A stretch of DNA of 64,000 bases from Flectobacillus rivi (GTDB lineage Bacteria > Bacteroidota > Bacteroidia > Cytophagales > Spirosomataceae), in contig NZ_JASHIE010000016.1 in the NCBI RefSeq assembly GCF_030056655.1, positions 123,694 through 187,693 of the forward strand, read 5' to 3'. Below, piece by piece: positions 52,715 to 63,000 of this stretch (within the stretch, counting starts at the first letter, position 1; each line of letters opens with the position of its first letter). The notes beneath the pieces were generated by a model, which worked only from the letters and a program-made list of their open reading frames with translations, did no database searches and had not been told where the DNA came from. A program made the position numbers and the translations under genes.

Positions 52715-54160
52715 ATGAGATTCTGGATTTTAAAAATTCTAGCAAAACAAGTCTGGCAAAACACCATCAAATCTCGAAGTACAAAGGTTTTGATTGTATT
52801 ATTTAATGCTCTACTCCTATTTTCAGTTTTCACAGGGTATTTTACCATGAAAAACCATCACGAAAACACAGAACATTACCATACTAAAGTTCGTGAAGGT
52901 TGGGAAAAAAGCCCAGACAAACATCCACACCGCATGGCTCATTATGGCTATGTAGCTTTTCGAGAAAATTACCCATTAAGTTTTTTTGACTTCGGGATGG
53001 ACAGTTTTCTAGGGAATGCGGTATTTCTTGAAGCACATCGCCAAAATACAGTGAACTTTTCAGAGGCTAGTTTTTCGAGTGGATTACTACGTTTTGGAGA
53101 ACTTTCTTGTGCTTTAATTCTCCAACTTCTAATTCCTCTCCTACTCATATTCTGGGGTTTTGATTTGATTGCCAAAGAGCGAGAAAATGGAACACTCAAG
53201 ATTCTTTTGACCCAAGCCATTAGTTGGCAAGAACTTATTTGGGGCAAAACGCTAGGGTTGTTTACCCTATCACTTACCGTTTTGTTGCCTGCATTCTTAT
53301 TGAGCACCCTTTTAATAGGCTTGAATATGGAATCTCACACAGGAGTAGAACCACTTGCAAGATGGGTATTTTTAGCTTTTTTATATCTAATTTACATATT
53401 GATTATCAGCCTATTAGTTATTTTTATTTCAGCAAAAAGTCAATCTTCTAAGTCGGCACTTACGCAATTGATTGGTTGTTGGTTGGTTTTTACCTTGGTT
53501 TTACCAAAAATATCTCAGGTTGTTGGACAAAACTTGTATCATTCTCCGTCAAAAATAGAATTTGATACCGCCATCGAAGCCGAATTAATCAAGCTAGGCG
53601 ATAGTCATAATCCCAATGACCCTCACTTTTCGGCATTGAAAGACTCCTTGCTCAAAGCTTATGGTGTGGATTCTACTCACAAATTACCCTTCAATTATGG
53701 CGGTGTAGTGATGCAAGAAGGTGAGCGATTGAGTGCCGAAGTGTACAATCGGCATCAAAAGCAACTGGTTAGAACATACGAATCCCAACAAGATATAGTC
53801 AAAAAAACGGCTATTATTAATCCCTTTATCGCCATCAAAAATATATCGATGGCGCTTTCAGGCACCGATTATGCCAATTATCAAGATTTTCAAAAGCAAA
53901 CAGAAGCCTATCGCTACCAACTAGCACAACACATGAATCAGCTTCAAATCAAGTTGATCAGTAATCAAAAGCGTAAACCTACTGAGAAAAATTATAGCAT
54001 CAGTCAAAAATACTGGGCTTCTTTTCCAGATTTTGAATACCGTTTTTTAAGTCTGGAAACAGTATTGAAAAGTGAAGTTTATTCATTTTTGGCTATGGCT
54101 GTATGGCTTTGGGGGTTAGGCTTTTTAGTAAAAAATCAAGAGAGAAAATTTAAAGCATAA
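52715..54160 (+). CDS. ABC-2 type permease, DUF3526-like (first)
   Basis: A 481-residue membrane protein. A first span near residues 25-45 (VLIVLFNALLLFSVFTGYF) is followed by a long extracytoplasmic loop. Next come a cluster of spans (about 130-260: ALILQLLIPLLLIFWGFDLI, LFTLSLTVLLPAFLLSTLLI, YLIYILIISLLVIFIS), a second large loop rich in charged residues and a last span near 455-475. The coupling segment KERENGTLKILLTQAISWQELIWGK is typical of ABC-2 exporters. With the next permease and ATPase it forms a transporter whose cargo is unknown, probably linked to the siderophore receptor. Confidence 0.85.
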   Translation: MRFWILKILAKQVWQNTIKSRSTKVLIVLFNALLLFSVFTGYFTMKNHHENTEHYHTKVREGWEKSPDKHPHRMAHYGYVAFRENYPLSFFDFGMDSFLGNAVFLEAHRQNTVNFSEASFSSGLLRFGELSCALILQLLIPLLLIFWGFDLIAKERENGTLKILLTQAISWQELIWGKTLGLFTLSLTVLLPAFLLSTLLIGLNMESHTGVEPLARWVFLAFLYLIYILIISLLVIFISAKSQSSKSALTQLIGCWLVFTLVLPKISQVVGQNLYHSPSKIEFDTAIEAELIKLGDSHNPNDPHFSALKDSLLKAYGVDSTHKLPFNYGGVVMQEGERLSAEVYNRHQKQLVRTYESQQDIVKKTAIINPFIAIKNISMALSGTDYANYQDFQKQTEAYRYQLAQHMNQLQIKLISNQKRKPTEKNYSISQKYWASFPDFEYRFLSLETVLKSEVYSFLAMAVWLWGLGFLVKNQERKFKA

Positions 54161-54187
54161 AAGCACCACAGAAACGGCAAGCAACTT

Positions 54188-55528
54188 ATGAAAACTTTAT
54201 TAATAAAGAACTTTACACGCTCGAAAGGCTTAATGTTGGGGCTTTTACTATTGTTGATTTCAGGACTAGTAAGTCTTAACATTGGAAAACAATTTTTAGA
54301 AAAAAACGCTCAAATAATTGAAAAGACAGCACATTATCAGCAAGAAAACATTAATAGATATGTACAAAATGTTGATAAAGAAATGGGGTTATTGTTATAC
54401 TATTTGCGTTTTGGCTTGGTTAACCAAACACCCAATTTGGCAGGTTTATCGATTGGACAACGAGATACAAATCCTTCAATCATCAGTGTTACGATTCGAA
54501 ATCTGGAGGAACAAAAATATACGACTGACCTCATGAATCCCATGTATCAGTTGCTAGGGAATCTGGATTTCAGCTTTGTTTTACTCTATTTCTTTCCCCT
54601 GATTATCATCGCTTTTTGTTTCAATCTAATTTCAGAAGAAAAAGAAGAAGGTACTTGGAGCTTACTTTTGACACAAGCTCAAAATCCTCAAAAAGTATTG
54701 TTATGGAAGATAGGTATTCGCTATTTTAGTATTTTATTGGTACTTATTCTCTTATTCATAATAGCCAAATTTTACCTTTCTATTGCTTTTGACCTCCCTT
54801 TCATAGCATTTTGTTTGGTGGCTATTTTGTATGTAACTTTTTGGTTTTGTGTCTCTTGGCTAGTAGTGTCTTGGCAAAAGAGCTCAAGTCAAAATGCTCT
54901 AGCTTTGTTAATCACATGGGTAATGCTGACCATTACTATCCCTGCCAGTGTCAATGCTACCGTGGCAGCTATTTATCCCGTGCCCGAAGCTTTCAAAACT
55001 ACCTTGGATAGTCGCGAGGCATATCACTCCAAATGGGATAAAGCCAAAGAACCTACGATTGAAAAATTTTACCAGCATTATCCTCAGTTTAGGAAATATA
55101 AACACCCACAAGGGCATGACTATAGTTGGCTGTGGTATTATGCAGCACAGCAAATGGCAGATGATGAATCGATGGTATCATCTCAGCAACTCAAAGAAAA
55201 ACTTCAGCAAAGAGAATATCTCGTTCAAATCATTGGCTGGGTAGTTCCGAGCATCAATACTCAAATGTCTTTCAACCAATTAAGTCTTACTGACATTCAA
55301 AACAATTTGAATTTTTGGAAAGCCTTGGAAAATTTCCATGAGCAAAAGCGCTTGTATTTTTATCCGAAAATATTTGCAGAAATGCCCGTAAACCAAGAAA
55401 ACTGGACGCAATTCAAACTAGCTTCATTTCATGACAAAGCGATTATTCATTGGTTTTCAACGATTCTTCCAATGTTATTGATTTCATTGTTTTGTTTTTG
55501 GAAAGCCATGAAGAATTTAATTTTCTAA
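54188..55528 (+). CDS. ABC-2 type permease, DUF3526-like (second)
   Basis: A 446-residue paralogue of the preceding permease with the same layout. It has a first span (GLMLGLLLLLISGLVSL), a loop, spans around 125-260 (VLLYFFPLIIIAFCFNLIS, YFSILLVLILLFIIAKF, IAFCLVAILYVTFWFCVSWLVVSW, ALALLITWVMLTITIPASVNA), a large loop and a final span (ISLLSLFCFWKAM-like). The coupling motif EEKEEGTWSLLLTQAQNPQKVLLWK parallels that of its neighbour. It lies 27 bp after the first permease and 18 bp before the ATPase, so the two permeases probably form a heterodimer. Confidence 0.85.
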   Translation: MKTLLIKNFTRSKGLMLGLLLLLISGLVSLNIGKQFLEKNAQIIEKTAHYQQENINRYVQNVDKEMGLLLYYLRFGLVNQTPNLAGLSIGQRDTNPSIISVTIRNLEEQKYTTDLMNPMYQLLGNLDFSFVLLYFFPLIIIAFCFNLISEEKEEGTWSLLLTQAQNPQKVLLWKIGIRYFSILLVLILLFIIAKFYLSIAFDLPFIAFCLVAILYVTFWFCVSWLVVSWQKSSSQNALALLITWVMLTITIPASVNATVAAIYPVPEAFKTTLDSREAYHSKWDKAKEPTIEKFYQHYPQFRKYKHPQGHDYSWLWYYAAQQMADDESMVSSQQLKEKLQQREYLVQIIGWVVPSINTQMSFNQLSLTDIQNNLNFWKALENFHEQKRLYFYPKIFAEMPVNQENWTQFKLASFHDKAIIHWFSTILPMLLISLFCFWKAMKNLIF

Positions 55529-55546
55529 TATTCAACCCTTTTGACC

Positions 55547-56242
55547 ATGCTTACAGCTCATAATTTAACGAAACAATACGGTGATTATACCGCTCTCAAT
55601 AAGCTCAATTTAACGATTCAAGCAGGAGAAATCTTTGCCTTGTTAGGACAAAATGGCGCGGGAAAAACAACAACTATCAATTGTTTTTTAGGTTTTATCC
55701 AACCAAGCGCAGGCGATGCTGTAATTGATGGCATTATGGTCGCACAAAATCCCACTGAGACTAAAAAGCATCTTGCCTATATTCCCGAAACGGTCATGTT
55801 ATACCCTAATCTTTCGGGAGTAGAAAATCTTGCGTTTTTCTCTTCATTAGCAGGATTTAACTATTCAGAGCAAGAACTAGAAAACCTATTACAGAAGGCT
55901 GGTTTACAAGCCATTGCACATCATAATCGTGTGGGAGGTTATTCAAAAGGAATGCGCCAAAAAGTAGGCATAGCTATTGCCATTGCTAAAAAAGCCAAGG
56001 TACTTTTGCTCGACGAACCTACCAGCGGACTTGACCCAAAGGCTTCCAATGAATTTTCGGAAATACTTAAAGAACTGTCTCAAAATGGTACCGCTATCTT
56101 AATGGCGACGCATGATATATTTAGAGCGAAAGAAGTGGCGCACCGCATTGGTATTATGAAAGAAGGGAACTTAGTATCCGTGATTGATGCTTCTTCTATA
56201 TCTGCCAATGAACTGGAGCAGTTGTATCTGCAAACAATCTAG
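55547..56242 (+). CDS. ABC transporter ATP-binding protein
   Basis: A 231-residue ATPase, started at the ATG at 55547. A TTG two codons earlier is possible. Walker A is GQNGAGKTT (about 34-42), the signature is GGYSKGMRQK (about 131-140), Walker B is VLLLDEPTSGLDPKA and the switch His is in MATHDIF. It energises the two DUF3526-like permeases upstream, to which it is coupled by an 18-bp gap. Confidence 0.93.
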   Translation: MLTAHNLTKQYGDYTALNKLNLTIQAGEIFALLGQNGAGKTTTINCFLGFIQPSAGDAVIDGIMVAQNPTETKKHLAYIPETVMLYPNLSGVENLAFFSSLAGFNYSEQELENLLQKAGLQAIAHHNRVGGYSKGMRQKVGIAIAIAKKAKVLLLDEPTSGLDPKASNEFSEILKELSQNGTAILMATHDIFRAKEVAHRIGIMKEGNLVSVIDASSISANELEQLYLQTI

Positions 56243-56303
56243 GGACAGTCAACTATCCTTATGAATTGGTTCAATCAAATTACACATTACACTCTCAAAT
56301 CCC

Positions 56304-56993
56304 ATGAATGTCTTTTTTAAAACTCTTATTATTAGCACTTTATTCGTATTATCCAATTGTCCTATTATAGCTCAGAATACCAAAAAGCTATTGGTCATTT
56401 ATACCAAAGAAGCCTATCTCAAATCGGTTAAAGAGGATACCAATAAGGCTTTAGTGTTATTGAAAAAATATATTCCCAGCATCAAGCTGGACATTAAATA
56501 TGCTACTTCACAGAATATTTTTTATCAAAAACTCTACCCTAAAGCCGTAGCTTATGTTCGTTTGCCAGTAGCCAAGGCGCTTGCCAAAGTTCAGGAAGAA
56601 CTAAAACTGAAAGGCTTATCCCTCAAAATTTATGATGCTTACCGTCCGTATTCGGTCACCGTTCAGATGTTTGAAATGCTGCCCGATACCTTATATATGG
56701 GTTTGCCTTGGACGGGTAGCAAGCACAACAGAGGTATTGCTTTGGATTTGACTTTGGTAAATTTAAAAACAGGAAAAGAACTCAAAATGCCAACCCCATT
56801 CGACGCTTTGGTATATGCCTCTCATCCTGAATTTCCTTTGGTTTCGGACGAAGCTAAGCAAAATAGAGAGCTGTTAAAAGACGTAATGAAAAGGCATGGT
56901 TTTGTAGTTGACCCCATGGAATGGTGGCATTTTAATTATAAGAGTAGTACAAATTTCGAAATCTTGGATTTACCCTTCAAAACCTTCGAATAA
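56304..56993 (+). CDS. VanX-like D-alanyl-D-alanine dipeptidase (M15)
   Basis: A 229-residue exported peptidase with a signal peptide (TLIISTLFVLSNCPIIAQ). The zinc ligands by VanX pattern are His141 and Asp148 in SKHNRGIALDLT and His209 in EWWH, with catalytic Glu206. The Arg in DAYRPYS (Arg114) is the substrate-stabilising residue. It would split D-Ala-D-Ala or related dipeptides in the periplasm. No vanHA genes are nearby, so a glycopeptide resistance role is unlikely and cell-wall recycling is more plausible. It lies 61 bp after the ATPase. Confidence 0.88.
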   Translation: MNVFFKTLIISTLFVLSNCPIIAQNTKKLLVIYTKEAYLKSVKEDTNKALVLLKKYIPSIKLDIKYATSQNIFYQKLYPKAVAYVRLPVAKALAKVQEELKLKGLSLKIYDAYRPYSVTVQMFEMLPDTLYMGLPWTGSKHNRGIALDLTLVNLKTGKELKMPTPFDALVYASHPEFPLVSDEAKQNRELLKDVMKRHGFVVDPMEWWHFNYKSSTNFEILDLPFKTFE

Positions 56994-57015
56994 TAACATT
57001 TGGCTTGATTTTAGC

Positions 57016-57048
57016 AGGAAGAGTGATTGGTACTCTTCCTTTTTTTTT
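57016..57048 (+). terminator. Strong terminator after the vanX-like gene
   Basis: AGGAAGAGT (57016-57024) pairs with ACTCTTCCT (57032-57040) around a 7-base loop, followed by T to 57048. The rest of the 267-bp gap before the next tolC shows no gene. Confidence 0.88.
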
Positions 57049-57260
57049 ACAAAAAAGAAAGCGCTGATGATTAAACTCGACTATCGATTATTAATCATAC
57101 TCATTCATGTTGTTCATCGGGTATTTCAGCACAATAGTCAACAATATTGACCATTTTATCGAAAACGATTTCAAAATCGGAACGAAACAAACTTGGTCGG
57201 CGTTGTCTAAATACGTTGTACCTCAGCAGAACAAATAATCAATTACTAAAACTTAAATTC

Positions 57261-58655
57261 ATGAGTACTAGGCTTCACAACGGAAAAATGTGGACGAAGC
57301 TGTTTCTTACAGCACTGAGTTTACTCAGTTTGTCGGGCAAAACATTTTCCCAAACCACGCAGACTACCACTGCTATTCAGGGTACTAGTGCAGAGAATCT
57401 TGCGGCAGAATCTCCAACTTTGGACAAAGCCACACTTGATAATGTGATTCAATATGCACTAAAACATCAACCTTTAATTCAACAGTCGGTTATAGACCAA
57501 CGCGTTGTTGAAAATACCATCAAAAGCAAATTGGCAGATTGGTATCCACAAATCAATTTTAATTACAATTTACAGCACAACTTTGCTGTTCAGACGAGTA
57601 TTATCGGAGGTAATCCTGTAAAACTTGGCGTTGACAATACTTCAGCGGCTCAGTTTAGTTTGACACAAAGTATTTTTAACCGTGATTTGTTATTGGCAAA
57701 TCGTTCACAAAACGATGTTCGTCAACAAGCTTCACAAACTATTACCAACAATAAAATTGCTGTTGCAGCCAATGTAGCCAAAGCATTTTATGCGGTACTT
57801 TCGACCAAACAACAAATCAGTGTTGCAGAAGGAGATATTATTCGCTTGAAAAAGAGCTTGAAAGATGCCAAAAGTAACTACGACGCAGGTACAGCCGACA
57901 AAATTGACTATAAGCGTGTTACCATTACCTTGAACAACACGATGGCAACCAAGGCAAGCAATGAGGAATTGTTGAAAGCAAGATTACAAGCACTCAAATC
58001 TTTGATGGGATATCCAGTCGATAAGCCTTTGGAGATTACCTATGAGCCAACTCAGATGGAAAACGAAATTGCCCTTGATACTACGCAAAAAGTAGAGGTA
58101 CAGAATAGAATCGAGTATCAGCAATTGCAAACCCTTAAACGTTTGAGAGAAGCAGATTTGAACTACAGTAAATGGGCATATCTTCCTAGTGTATCCTTGA
58201 ACGGAGCTTATAACCTCAACTTTTTGAATAATAGTTTTGGTGATTTGTATACTAGAAATTACCCTAACTCCTTTGCGAACTTGACTTTGGCTTTACCTAT
58301 TTTCCAAGGAGGCAAACGTAAGATTAATACCAATACTGCTGAGTGGCAAATCAAGCGTTTGAACTTGGATATGGTCAATCTTAAAAACTCGGTCAATAAC
58401 GAATACCAACAGGCTTTGGCAACTTACAAGAGTAACTTGACCGTTTTTCTTTCACAAAAAGAAAATATGGAGTTGGCTAAAGAAGTATATGACCTTGTAC
58501 AAATGCAATATCGCTCAGGTATCAAAACGTATTTGGAAGTAATCACGGCTGAAACAGATTTACGTTCGGCTCGTATCAATTACTACAATACTTTGTATCT
58601 ATTGCTTTCAAGCAAAATAGATGTACAAAAATCCCTTGGTCAATTAAATTACTAG
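57261..58655 (+). CDS. TolC-family outer-membrane channel (second pump)
   Basis: I choose the ATG at 57261 (464 residues) because the sequence upstream in the same frame (from 57147) is a charged stretch before a good signal peptide (MWTKLFLTALSLLSLSGKTFSQ). The two helical-hairpin halves are seen in LDNVIQYALKHQPLIQQSVIDQRVVEN and VEVQNRIEYQQLQTLKRLREADLNYSKWAYLPSVSLNGAYNL. It precedes the adaptor by 60 bp, so the operon order is channel, adaptor, pump. The first pump has the channel last. Confidence 0.9.
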   Translation: MSTRLHNGKMWTKLFLTALSLLSLSGKTFSQTTQTTTAIQGTSAENLAAESPTLDKATLDNVIQYALKHQPLIQQSVIDQRVVENTIKSKLADWYPQINFNYNLQHNFAVQTSIIGGNPVKLGVDNTSAAQFSLTQSIFNRDLLLANRSQNDVRQQASQTITNNKIAVAANVAKAFYAVLSTKQQISVAEGDIIRLKKSLKDAKSNYDAGTADKIDYKRVTITLNNTMATKASNEELLKARLQALKSLMGYPVDKPLEITYEPTQMENEIALDTTQKVEVQNRIEYQQLQTLKRLREADLNYSKWAYLPSVSLNGAYNLNFLNNSFGDLYTRNYPNSFANLTLALPIFQGGKRKINTNTAEWQIKRLNLDMVNLKNSVNNEYQQALATYKSNLTVFLSQKENMELAKEVYDLVQMQYRSGIKTYLEVITAETDLRSARINYYNTLYLLLSSKIDVQKSLGQLNY

Positions 58656-58715
58656 CATTTAAAATATTTGTATCGACTATTCCCAAAGTCGGTTATCCAA
58701 TAAACATTGTGTCTT

Positions 58716-59849
58716 ATGTTCATGTATAAAACTAACTCTTTTGCTGCAATTGTGAGTATCGCATTACTCAGTGCTTGTGGCGGAAAAAAAACTGATACAG
58801 CAGCATTAACTCCCCCTCCAGTATCGGTAAGTATCGAAGCTGTTGAAAGTACTGATGCCGCTTATTTTGATGAATACCCTGCAACTGTAAACGCCCTTGA
58901 CATGGTGGAGCTTCGTCCACAAGTAAGTGGTTATATCTCAGGTGTTCACTTTGCCGATGGTGCTCGTGTAAGAAAAGGACAATTACTTTATACCATTGAT
59001 ACCCAATTATTTGAAGCAAACTACGACCAAGCAGTAGCTAATCTAAAAGTGCAAGAGGCTAATTTAGGAAAAGCGCAAAAAGATGCTAACCGTTATCATG
59101 AGTTAGCAAAAAATGATGCCGTAGCCAAACAACTAGTCGATAATGCTGATGCCGCTTTGGAAGCAGCACAAAGACAAGTGGATGCATCAAAAGCTAATAT
59201 CCGTAGTGTTCAAACTAATGTGAGATATACCAAAATTTTTGCACCATTCGACGGAACAATTGGTATTTCATTGGTCAAAAAAGGTACAGCCGTAACAGCA
59301 GGTCAAACTATCTTAAACACCGTATCCACTGACCGTCAATTAGCAGTTGATTTTAATGTTGACCAAAAAGAGATTTTCAAATTCTCAAAAATGCTTCAAC
59401 AAAAAACTTCTGCCTCTGACTCAACCTTTACTTTAGCATTTGATGGTGAAAAATATCCTTATAACGGAAAAATTGCCTTACTTGACCGTGCAGTGGATCC
59501 ACAGACAGGTACTATCAAAACTCGTTTGATTTTTCCAAACCCTCAAAATATCCTACGTGCTGGTATGACAGGAACTGTACGTGTTTTGACCAAAAGCAAT
59601 TCGGCAGTGGTCATTCCTTACAAAGCTATTTCTGAGCAGTTGGGAGAGTTTTTTGTGTATGTACCAGGAGATAGTAGTAAAGTAACCCAACGTCGTGTAG
59701 AACTCGGAACAGCGATTGGTAAAAAAGTCATTGTGAAAAAAGGTTTGGCATCGGGCGACAAAATCATCGTAGAGGGTATTCAAAACTTGCGTGAGGGTTC
59801 GGTTTATACTACCGAAGCCCCAGCGCCAGCAGCTCCTGCGAAAAAATAG
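58716..59849 (+). CDS. RND pump periplasmic adaptor (AcrA-like)
   Basis: A 377-residue lipoprotein, started at the ATG at 58716 (Met 58722 is also possible). The lipobox is ALLSACGG. It shows lipoyl halves (VELRPQVSGYISGVHFADGARVRKGQLLYTID and TKIFAPFDGTIGISLVKKGTAVTAGQTILNTVS), a helical hairpin (about 95-165) and the membrane-proximal domain (GKKVIVKKGLASGDKIIVEGIQNLREGS). The C-terminus has an Ala/Pro-rich tail. It is 204 bp from the pump gene, a gap with a palindrome that may control pump expression. Confidence 0.92.
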   Translation: MFMYKTNSFAAIVSIALLSACGGKKTDTAALTPPPVSVSIEAVESTDAAYFDEYPATVNALDMVELRPQVSGYISGVHFADGARVRKGQLLYTIDTQLFEANYDQAVANLKVQEANLGKAQKDANRYHELAKNDAVAKQLVDNADAALEAAQRQVDASKANIRSVQTNVRYTKIFAPFDGTIGISLVKKGTAVTAGQTILNTVSTDRQLAVDFNVDQKEIFKFSKMLQQKTSASDSTFTLAFDGEKYPYNGKIALLDRAVDPQTGTIKTRLIFPNPQNILRAGMTGTVRVLTKSNSAVVIPYKAISEQLGEFFVYVPGDSSKVTQRRVELGTAIGKKVIVKKGLASGDKIIVEGIQNLREGSVYTTEAPAPAAPAKK

Positions 59850-59951
59850 TAATTCCATTGATGAGTGGAGTTTCGGCACAACTCATCTAACTTATTCTTA
59901 GATATTTATTAAGTATCTTAACTATTGGTCATTTTTTGTAAAATCTTGAAA

Positions 59952-59970
59952 AGGTATTTTGTAAATACCT
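59952..59970. promoter_or_regulatory. 19-base palindrome in the adaptor-pump gap
   Basis: AGGTATTTTGTAAATACCT has two 8-base arms around TGT and lies 84 bp before the pump start. It could be an operator, or a small hairpin that separates the pump from the upstream genes. A second weak stem (59860-59866 with 59881-59887) is at the adaptor end. The rest of the 204-bp gap shows nothing else. Confidence 0.5.
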
Positions 59971-60053
59971 CATTATAAGCGTTAAATGCTTGAAAGCAAG
60001 ACGTTTTATCTTTTCTTGAAATCACCAATAGCTATTCAACAAATCTGTTACTT

Positions 60054-63000
60054 ATGATAGCTGATGTTTTTATAAAACGCCCCATAACTGCCATCGTTAC
60101 ATCCATCGTGATTGTAATTGTGGGAGCTATTGCCATGGCGACACTGCCCGTTTCTCAATATCCTGATATTACCCCTCCTACCGTAACTGTATCGGGTATA
60201 TTCACGGGGGCAGATGCTCAAACGGTAGAACAAACCACCACTACTCCTATCGAAACCCAAATTAACGGTACGCCTGGCATGAGTTATATGTCATCCAACA
60301 GTACCAGTAGTGGTCAAAGTAGTATTAACGTAACTTTCGATATTGGTACTGACGTTAACATTGCTGCGCTAGACGTACAAAACCGTGTATCGGTAGCACA
60401 GCCAACCCTTCCAGATGCGGTAAAACGTTTGGGCTTGACGGTTCGTAAACGTAACCCAAGTATCATGATGGCCTTGGCGCTTTATTCTCCTAATGGGACT
60501 CATGATGCAAAATTCATTGGTAACTATGCCAATATTTATTTGAAAGATGCCCTCCAACGTATCAAAGGTGTAGGTGATATTGTATCCCGTGCCGATGACT
60601 TTGGGATGCGTATTTGGTTAGATCCAGAAAAATTAGCGGCTCTTCGTATGACTCCATCAGATGTTTCGGCAGCTTTGGCAGAACAAAACTTACAAGTGGC
60701 AGCTGGTGTAATTGGTGGTAACCCACAACCTCAGAATCAAGCATTTGAATATAGTGTATTGACAAACAGCCGTTTGAATACCAAAGAACAATTTGAGGAT
60801 ATCGTTGTAAGAAGCTCTCCAAGTATTGGAAGTATTGTGTATCTCAAAGATGTTGCTCGTGTAGAATTAGGTCGTTTTGACTATGGTGTAAATGCCTTCG
60901 TAGGAAAACGTCCAGCGGCATTTGTAATCATTTACTTAGCGCCAGGAGGAAATACTTTGGAAACGTATGAAGGTGTAACTAAGGCTTTGACAGAAATGAA
61001 AAAGACTTTCCCGAAAGACCTTGACTATGTGGTTCCATTAGAATCTGCTTCTGTCGTAAAAGTATCTATCGAAGAGGTAGTACATACCTTGGTAGAAGCC
61101 TTGATTTTGGTAATTATCGTAGTGTTCTTGTTCTTACAGAGTTGGAGAGCTACATTGATTCCTATTTTAGCAATTCCTGTATCTTTGATTGGTACTTTTA
61201 TCTTGTTTATTCCTTTTGGATTTACCATAAATACCTTAACCTTATTTGCTTTCGTATTAGCGATTGGTATTGTTGTGGATGACGCCATTGTGGTAGTTGA
61301 GGCCGTTCAGCATAATATGGACGAGCATGGATTGACTCCAAAAGAAGCGACACAAAAAGCTATGAAAGAAATTTCAGGTCCAGTAATCGCTATTGCCTTA
61401 ATTTTGGCGGCAGTATTCGTTCCTGTAAGTTTTGTGCCAGGTATTGTAGGACGTTTGTATCAACAATTTGCCATTACCATTGCAGTGTCCGTGATTCTTT
61501 CGGCATTTGTTGCCTTGTCATTGACGCCAGCGTTGTGTACCATTATGCTTAAACCAACTCCTAGCGAAGATGAACGTAAGAGTCTGTTAGATAGATTTTT
61601 TAAATGGTTTAACAATCGTTTCGAAAAACTCTCATTCGCTTACACACGTGGCGTTGCCAAATGGATTAAAGCTACTCCGTTGGTATTGGTTATGATGGCA
61701 TGTTTATTTGTTGGTCTTTTCTTTTTGTTCAAAAATAAACCAACAGGTTTTATTCCTACAGAAGATGAAGGGCGTATGTATGTAACATACGAAATGCCAG
61801 AAGCAACTTCAACGGCTCGTAACGTAGAGATGTTCCAAAACATCATGAGTCGTTTGGAGCGTATTCCTGAAGTGCGTGTTGTGGGTGGTATTGCTGGTTT
61901 GAACGTGGTGAGTTTCTCAAACAAATCAAACGTAGGTACTTTCTTCGTAAACCTAAAACCTTGGTCGGATCGTAAAGGAAAAGAACACCATGTACAAAGT
62001 GTAATTGATAATATCAAAAAAATCACTTCTGACATCAAAGAAGCACGTGTTTTACCTATCGCCCCTCCTGCTATTCCAGGGTTGGGTCAAACGGCTGGTT
62101 TTACTTTTGAACTACAACAAACAACTAGCCCTGACAATATTCAGCAGTTTGAAAAAGTAGCTCGTACTTTCTTGGCAGAACTTAACAAACGCCCTGAAAT
62201 TGGTATGGCATACACGTTCTTTAGTGCCAGAACGCCTGGTTATCAGATAGATGTAAACCGTGATCAAGCCAAAAAGCAAGGCGTCAATATCAATGATATT
62301 TTTGGGACACTTTCTACGCTATTAGGTAGTTCGTATGTCAACGATTTTACCTTATATGGTCGTAACTTCCGCGTAATGGTACAAGCGGATAGTAGTTTCC
62401 GTTCTTCTTTGGACAAAATCCAGCAGTATTATGTTCGTAACTCAGCTGGTAATATGGTGCCTTTGAAGACTTTGGTGAATGCTAAAGTTATCGAAAATGC
62501 CGCATTGATTTCGCACTATAACGTGTATCGAGCTATTGAAATCAACGGAACACCAAAACCAGGTTTTAGTAGTGGACAAGCTATCAAAGCTTTGGAAGAA
62601 GTTGCAGCAAGAACATTACCAGTAGGTTATTCGTATGAATTCTCTGGTATGAGCCGTGAAGAAATTAAGGCAGGAGATAGTACAGTTTTGATTTTTGCGA
62701 TTTCGATTATCTTCGTATTCCTATTCTTGGCAGCTTTGTATGAAAGTTGGTCTATTCCATTCTCGGTACTCTTTGCGGTACCAGTTGGTGCTTTTGGTTC
62801 AATTTTGACATTGACCCTTTTACCAAACCTTTCAAACAATATCTATGCACAAATTGGTTTGATTACCTTGATTGGTCTCGCAGCTAAAAACGCCATTTTG
62901 ATTGTAGAATTTGCCAAAGAACGTGTAGACCACGGTATGGAGCTCATTTCTGCTACCTTAGAGGCTGTTCAACTACGTTTGCGACCAATTATTATGACGT

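Noticed and set aside
56304..56993. Glycopeptide resistance cluster
   Set aside because: Only a VanX-like peptidase is present. There are no VanH, VanA or VanS/VanR genes around it.
57147..57260. N-terminal extension of the second TolC from 57147
   Set aside because: It would put 38 charged residues before a normal signal peptide.
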